From assembly GCA_015499985.1 (NCBI GenBank), contig JAAAUF010000402.1, positions 1-35,602 of the forward strand: a DNA stretch of 35,602 bases, written 5' to 3'. Source of the stretch: Haplosporangium gracile (lineage: Eukaryota; Mortierellomycota; Mortierellomycetes; Mortierellales; Mortierellaceae). Every line of letters begins with the position of its first letter. Positions within the stretch are counted from its first letter, which is position 1. Made by a program: the position numbers and the translations under genes. The notes under the pieces are model-generated. The model was not told the DNA's origin. It did no database searches and saw nothing but the letters and a program-made list of their open reading frames with translations. Shown here piece after piece: positions 29,515 through 35,602 of the stretch.

Positions 29515-32500
29515 TTATAATGGAGGTCCAGGAGCTGGTATCGTCGCTGGCTCAAGGCGCTGAATAGTAAACGTCCTAGTAATCCAATAATCATATTCCT
29601 CCGGCTTCTCAGGATCCCCCAACATCCTCAACGCCCGAATCCGCAACCGATAGCGACCATTAGGAACCACCAACTGGATCTGTTTCGGGACCGCCCCAGG
29701 AGCCGCCAACTTTGCCTTCTTTTTGAAGTTTTGTAACAGATGGTCGTTCCTGGCCTGCGCTGTCTCGTCGTCACTGTCTCCATCGGCGTCGCCGACTTTG
29801 TTGGCTTCCTTCCTACTCTTCTTCCTGCTTTTGTTGTTGTTGCTATTGTTTTTCTCGGCATCGTCGTTGTTAACTTCGCTGTCGTTGTCAACGACGGGTG
29901 TTTTCCGCCTGACTATGGATCGGTCCTCCGCACCATATTCACTTCGACGTTCCAATAATCTAGTATCATGCCCGTTCACACCACCCGACAACGTCTGGTC
30001 CTGAGACGATTGCAACTGAGATGTCGAACCGTCACCCTCCTCTCCGTCAGGGCGAGCCCTCATCCCATACACCAAATCCAATCCGGGCAAATGTCTTAAC
30101 GGCCTTGACTCTCCCGACGGAGCAAAATCTCGACTATTGTTCTTGCCATCACCTTCACCACCCAGAATCAAAGTCCCATCCCACTGCACCGCCGTAACAA
30201 TCGAGTTAGGAAGGTTCCTGCTCAAATGCTCGTTGGACGCCACCCTGCCAATGACCTTGTAATCCTCTGGGTCTACCGTTCCGTCTGGGTCATCGTTGTT
30301 GTTGTCTCGCTCTTGTAGGGAGTCGCTTTCAGAAGGAGCGCTGATGAGATCCATGACGAGGTATCGGGTCGGGTTCTGGAGACAGAATGTAAGGATTGGA
30401 ATGTTGGCCCCGGTAAAGGTGTAGACAAAGTCGGTCCTGTTGGCCCCGCTGCCCAGCATTTGGCACAGTGCCGTCTGATTGACTTGCAGTTCCTTCTCTG
30501 TCGGACGGAGGAAGATGGGTAGTGTCTTCATCTTTCCGACAACTCCGGCGTACGAGACATGGATCGCGTCGGGTGGTGATGGTGAGGACGATGTCGACGA
30601 AGAAAAGTAGTCGCCAGCTGGCTTACTATCTGCCTCTGCTTCTGTCGTCACACCTCTCGACGCCTCTGCCCCCAATGATGTCGAAAACGGCAACGAATGC
30701 GAAACGGCACGGACAACAATATACCCAGAATAAATCCAATGCTGGTCTCCAGGGATCCCCGTTGGCGGGAAGATCGTCACCGCAACCCGCCGTTGCCCAC
30801 CACCCCCAGGAACCTGGACACCTTTCTCTGAACCCGCAAACTCAACTGTCGCCCTAGCCTCAGCAAATATTACATCGTCCACCGCCTTGTCAGTCGGAAT
30901 GGTGACATTAAAGACGTCTAGGTTCCGAAGCTTGGTCTCCTTGTTCTCGATCGACAGCTCGTGAAGCCCCTCTGCCGAGATGTGCGATAGCTCGTACCGT
31001 ACAGTGTGGGGCCCATAGTTGGAGATAGTGATATATCGTGTCTGCCCTCCTCTTCGCCCCTTCCCAAACGACTCCAATTCCGCGGCTGCCGTATCATTCA
31101 GCTCCAGCATCGCAGGAAAGACATTCGTTAAAGAAATAGGCGGAACAACACCCACCGTCTCGCTATCCATCAACTCAGGCTTCACTTTGTACGCCAAACT
31201 CGCCAGCGCCCGATAAATATTCACCATCCCAGACCCCTGCTTCGCCACCGACTCGACATAAGCTCGCCCCTCTCCCTCACCACCACCTTCACCTCCATCT
31301 CCGCGCTCACGTTGCGCAAGAGGCAAAGGAGCCCCCGGCTCTTGCTTAACATCTGCCCCCAAAATCTTGGGATCTGGATCCGTCAATACGTTGTATTTCG
31401 CATGGTTCCTGAACACATAGGCTGGCTCTGCAGTGTTCTTGAATGTTGCGTAGATCCGTTGGATATGTGTCGCCGTCAACGAAAGCGAGGAGGGGGAATA
31501 GTCTCCTTCACCTCCTCTTCCTTTAGCGTCGAGGTTTCTCAGGCGCTCGATTGCTAGCGCCAATGCTCCCGCAAGATGTGGACTCGCCATCGAGGTTCCT
31601 GAAAGTGTTATGTAACTCCCGTTAACCACCGGCCTAAAGGCAAACGATATATTTCAAACATGTGAGCTCCTTGGTAAGAAACGAAAAGAAATAAAAAATC
31701 AAAAATGCTAGCTATTTCTGCGAACAACTTTTACCATGTCGAATAGATGTTCTCGCCCGGTGCACCAATATCCTATCGACATTGAAGAAAAGTTGAATAT
31801 TAGTAGAATTATAAAAACCTCCAAAAAAAATTGTATGATTGTATGGCACGCCTCGATTGCGTTCGCCAATTAGCCTTACAGGTTTGATATGAAGCTCATT
31901 GTCAAGTCCATAAGAACTGAACAGGGACATGGTCCCGCCTGCAGGGTTGACAAACGCCGTCGGTTTCTCATCGAACGACGCCATTGTTTCACCCGTAAGA
32001 CTTCCTCTTCCCGCCGTTGGTGGAGCGAAAGATTTCAAATATGAGAACACGACTTGTCCCTCTCTTTGAGATATAGCTCCCGACAAGATCTTTGTACCAT
32101 TGACATCGGCACTAAACGGGTCAGGTTGGTTGTTGACAAACAGGATTCCTGCTGCTCCTTTTGCTAGAGCGTTCTGTGCCTATTTGGCCATGATGTGGAA
32201 GAAAAAAATTCATTAAGTGGAGTAAGTCATCGCTGCTGTATTCAAATTCGAAAATTCAGCTAAAGCAATATCGGAAATGATGGTGTTTCGCTTGTATTGT
32301 GTACCTTCTGAGAAAACAAACAGTCACCTCGAAGTACGAGTACGACCTTCCCTGTGAGATCGTCCTTGAGAGGGTTACATCCAGTCCCAAGTTCCGTCCC
32401 ATTCAATAGTGCCACCAGTGGAAGTTTTCGGTCCAGTCCACGACGATCCGGCCTTTCAAACACTACATGCCACACGCAAAAAAAAACATAATCGTCAGAG

Positions 32501-34462
32501 CTAACATTGAAGAACACCATTGAGCGAACACATGACACTGAGGACGCGCTCAACTTATACTTACGAAAATACTGCCCAGGTGCCAGAGGGATGGTAAAAG
32601 AGGTGAGCAAAGTCCTGGTATTAATAAACGAAGCAACCGACAGGACACCACGGCCAATGGCGACATAGTTGGTACTGAAAAGTCCCTGAGTATTCTCGTT
32701 TCCGTGCGAGACAGTGACCATGATCCCCTTGTTCTGCATCTGATTGATAGCCTTCGAGACCGGGTTCCCTGGCCACCCGTTGGGTTCTCCAATCGACAGG
32801 TTGATGACATCCATCTTGTCCTTTGCGGCCCGTTCCAGTGCTGCGATGATCACATCGTCATTGCTGCTCCCGTTGCACCCCAGCACACGGTACGCTCCCA
32901 AGATCACTATTTTTTTTTTGTCATCCGATGCGGTATTATTGTTAGCAACAAGACGAAAAAAAATATTATCCATCATGGTTGCTGTGCAACTCAAAAGCGG
33001 GTACGTACCTTTAGGTGCAACACCCATGACGACTTCATTATTGGCACCAACGATTCCTGCAACATGCGATCCATGACCTGCACAGTCCATGGGGTCTGCG
33101 GATGGTACGGGTGTATTTCTGCCGGTAAAGTTATTACCGACAAAGTCGTGTCCATATGCAACCTTGCAACCCGGTCCGAAACATCCACCCAATGCCGGAT
33201 GCTACGATTAATGATTTCACACAAAAAAAAAAAAAAAAGGTTTTGGTTGGTGTGTTCAAGCGAGTGCATACAATCATTAACAAAGGATATGTATTTTGGC
33301 ATTTCATAGCTTACGGTATAATCGATTCCGGTATCTATACACAACAACGAGATAAAAAAAACAAGGAAGGATTTACTTGTTAGTCGAAACCATTTTGCAT
33401 CACATAGTCATTTATCTAGATTTTGAATATTGACTGCGCCCAAACAGAACAAAAAAGGGTTAATTTAGTTTTTTTTTACCAATGACTCCGACCTTGACTC
33501 CATGACCGGTCAACCCCAGCTCTGCATGAACCTTGGTCACCCCCGTCATGTTTAGCCTATTTGCAACAACGAATAGATGAAACGAATGAAAAAAGATTAG
33601 CGGCTATTAAATAGATGCATCCTTGTTTGTTTTGAGTGACAGAGTAGGGCAGGTTACGAAGGATGCTATAAGGTGAAGACAGCGGAAATTGATCTACTTA
33701 CGCGCTGGTGACAAGCGCGTTCTGCCTCAGTTGAACTTGTTCCGGTGGTGAAACGATTGTCTAGAGAGAGAGAAAGTAAAATGAGCAAGAATAAGGAGAG
33801 AAGGAGTGTGAGAAATATGAAATAATAAAATAAAAAAGAAAGGATGTCCAAAGGTGACGAAAAAAAGGAGATCTTTAAGCCAAGGTTGTTGTCGACATCA
33901 AATATTCATCGCATCCGTGCAAGCAAATAAGCACCAACTGCCTTCATCCGCATTCAACTGCAAGAAATTTTACCAATGGAGTAACAGTCTGGAGGGCACC
34001 ATGGGTCATCAACTCCAACAACTCATCTTGATCGGCGACTTGGACAGAGATACCGTTGAGGAGGAACCCAAACTCATGTCGAATGTGTGCGCTCTTCATG
34101 GACGCAAGTTTGGCTTTGAACTGCTTTACTTCCTCGGCAGCTGCGGCTGTTCCTGGTTCACTCATGAACTCGAACAAGTATGCGTCTGGGCTAAGTGTTA
34201 TCGTTGTTTGTTGTTTTGGTGTCAGTGCGCGGAAAGAAATATCTTTATGTTTATGTGTATCAGTGGTTGCTGCATAAAAAAAAAATAGTTACCAGAGGTC
34301 GATATGGGAGGGAGGGAGGTTCATGACATCCATGGCAGCAGCATCAACAAGGACAGTAACGGTCGATGATTGAAGGACCATCATCATGACCCATATTGCA
34401 CATAGCGCAACATAAATACAACTACTACTGCGAGCTGCACCTGATATGCCATGATGCTTCAT
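29515..34462 (-). CDS. Subtilisin-family (S8) secreted protease with PA insert and long C-terminal region
   Basis: Eleven exons give 1230 aa with matching phases: 34462-34293, 34190-33974, 33760-33702, 33556-33480, 33334-33315, 33201-33009, 32906-32565, 32462-32305, 32179-31880, 31772-31735 and 31633-29515. The N-terminus has a signal peptide (hydrophobic core about 16-43), then an inhibitor I9-like prodomain (about 59-135, DAYLFEF...). The catalytic triad is complete: Asp175 in DTGIDYTHP, His224 in GHGSHVAG and Ser539 in GTSMASPH. The oxyanion Asn is 315 (HGNEN, unusual next to the common AGNSG). A PA domain (about 376-470, GKVVLVLRGDCLF, AAGILFVNN) is inserted before Ser, as in Vpr/cucumisin-type enzymes. 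Fn3-like strands follow, then a long Asp/Asn/Lys-rich disordered part (about 1000-1165) and a final short beta-rich stretch (PNGRYRLRIRALRML). Exon 5 is only 20 nt. Likely a secreted or cell-wall protease. Confidence 0.93.
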
Positions 34463-35551
34463 CCGTCAACGATAAATAAGAAAAAGGTGGATAACCGCGA
34501 GGTGATCGTTATTTGCGATAGAGAGAATGTGCGTGTGTGTTGATGGATGGCGTGTGTATATGGTTGCTGGTGTATGCGTTGGTGATGAGGTCCCGAAGGG
34601 AGAGTTGAACAAGGAAGGAAAGACGAAAGGAGATGAAGGTATAAATAAGTTGATGGGGAGGAGGTTGACAGAGCGGTGGGCGTCGTCGTTGTTGAGTTGA
34701 TACTCTCTTTCAGTGGAAAGATGGCAGTGCCCAGAATAAAGAAAGACAGTGAGTGCACAGGAGTGAGGACGTAATAAGATGTTAGAGCAAGTCGAAAGAG
34801 ATTGAAGGGAGAGAGGGAAGAGTGATGCGTTGGGAGATGCAAGTCAGAGAGAGTGTGATGGAATGTAGGTGAGGGTTGTGTCTCCAGAACAAGGGTTGCA
34901 GTGAAGAACGCTGTTGCTCTTGACGAGGAGGTAGCAGGACTGGAAAGAGAAAAAGAGAAACGAAGAAACGAAGAAAGGCGTTGAAAAACAACAAGAGGAG
35001 GTTGATGCAATTCGACACGAGATGCGATGATAATGCTGATGATGCGAATGTGGATGTTGCCGATAGTATGGCTTGAGTGGTAGGAGTGATGGTGGATGAC
35101 GATGGGAGGCCTGTTCCTGCCAGTTCATCAAACAAAGAAGGGAGGGAGGGACGAGAATAAATTGGCGCGAGTGGAACACGATAGCAAAGAATAGGGGAAA
35201 TGAAGGGAGGGAAAGGAGGGAAAGTGGGGGCAGTCAGGCAGAAAACTGTGTGCCAGAAAATATACGTCAATAATAAAAAACGACAACAGTGCAAAAAAAA
35301 AAATATGGAAAGGAAACAAGATAAAGGAAGGAGAGGAAGAATAGAGATAAAAAGAAGAGAAATGAAAAGAAATGAAAAGAAAAGGAAAGAAAAGGAAAGA
35401 AAAGTCCGAAGACGGCCACGAGGAAGAGAGCGCGAGAGAAGGGAAAAGCAAGAACTCATCATCACTTCAATTGTTAATCAAGGTACCCGGCTCCTTCGCA
35501 TGGAGGTAATTGAGAGCTGACAGAGTGAGAACATTTACCCCCTCATGCCTC
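34463..35551 (-). promoter_or_regulatory. Pyrimidine-rich upstream region of protease gene
   Basis: On the sense (minus) strand this kilobase is largely CT-rich, most strongly at 35320-35440, where short purine units such as AAATGAAAAG and AAAAGGAAAG repeat on the plus strand. Open frames across it encode Ser/Leu/Phe low complexity only. No other gene is supported. Confidence 0.4.
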
Positions 35552-35552
35552 C

Positions 35553-35602
<50 letters not shown>
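35552..35602. repeat. (CAA)n microsatellite at window edge
   Basis: About 17 uninterrupted CAA units running to the end of the window. It could be intergenic, or the start of a poly-Gln/poly-Asn coding tract of a gene outside; the window gives no way to tell. Confidence 0.9.

Overview
The window looks like nuclear DNA of an early-diverging fungus, most likely Mortierellomycotina (Mortierella and relatives) or a close Mucoromycota lineage. The evidence is short GT-AG introns with tag/cag acceptors, strongly pyrimidine-rich sense-strand leaders, CAA/CAG-rich low-complexity coding tracts, and fungal families such as an Opy2-type membrane anchor, an OMA1 peptidase, MCH-type MFS porters and a large S8 protease with a PA insert. 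No operons, phage, CRISPR, rRNA or convincing tRNA genes were seen. The species is an inference. All exon models were built by eye and checked for reading phase: each multi-exon total is divisible by three.

Layout. 1-1200: gene-free, with a 21-bp periodic repeat array (160-313) and a nested inverted repeat (376-515). 1212-2802 (+): decayed MFS porter pseudogene. 2949-4176 (-): stomatin-family SPFH protein, 310 aa, 3 exons. 6059-8042 (+): intact MFS porter, 507 aa, 5 exons. 8508-10307 (-): second intact MFS porter, 508 aa, 3 exons. 11431-14002 (-): kelch-type ectodomain protein with one membrane span and a long Q/S/P-rich cytosolic tail, 747 aa, 4 exons. 14300-15850: gene-free, with a perfect 33-bp foldback and an inverted minisatellite. 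16999-19451 (-): Opy2-like membrane anchor, 528 aa, 3 exons. 21920-24370 (+): unrecognised 816-aa single-pass membrane protein. 24773-26621 (+): OMA1-like mitochondrial metallopeptidase, 394 aa, 6 exons. 26767-29349 (-): 860-aa disordered protein with a KEN box, an FGF motif and an acidic-hydrophobic C-terminus, a sororin candidate. 29515-34462 (-): subtilisin-family protease, 1230 aa, 11 exons. The right edge is a pyrimidine-rich upstream region ending in a (CAA)n tract.

How the genes relate. The three MFS copies (one dead, two alive) are a local paralogue cluster interrupted by the stomatin gene. The kelch-TM protein, Opy2 and the 816-aa protein are three single-pass membrane proteins in a row; Opy2 suggests osmosensing or cell-surface signalling, but no shared pathway is proven. 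OMA1 and stomatin are membrane quality-control or scaffold proteins. The most interesting signals are the sororin candidate with a CRE/MCB composite in its 165-bp promoter, the foldback locus at 15.1-15.7 kb, the helical-phase 21-bp array, and the 20-nt microexon that splits the catalytic Asp codon of the protease.
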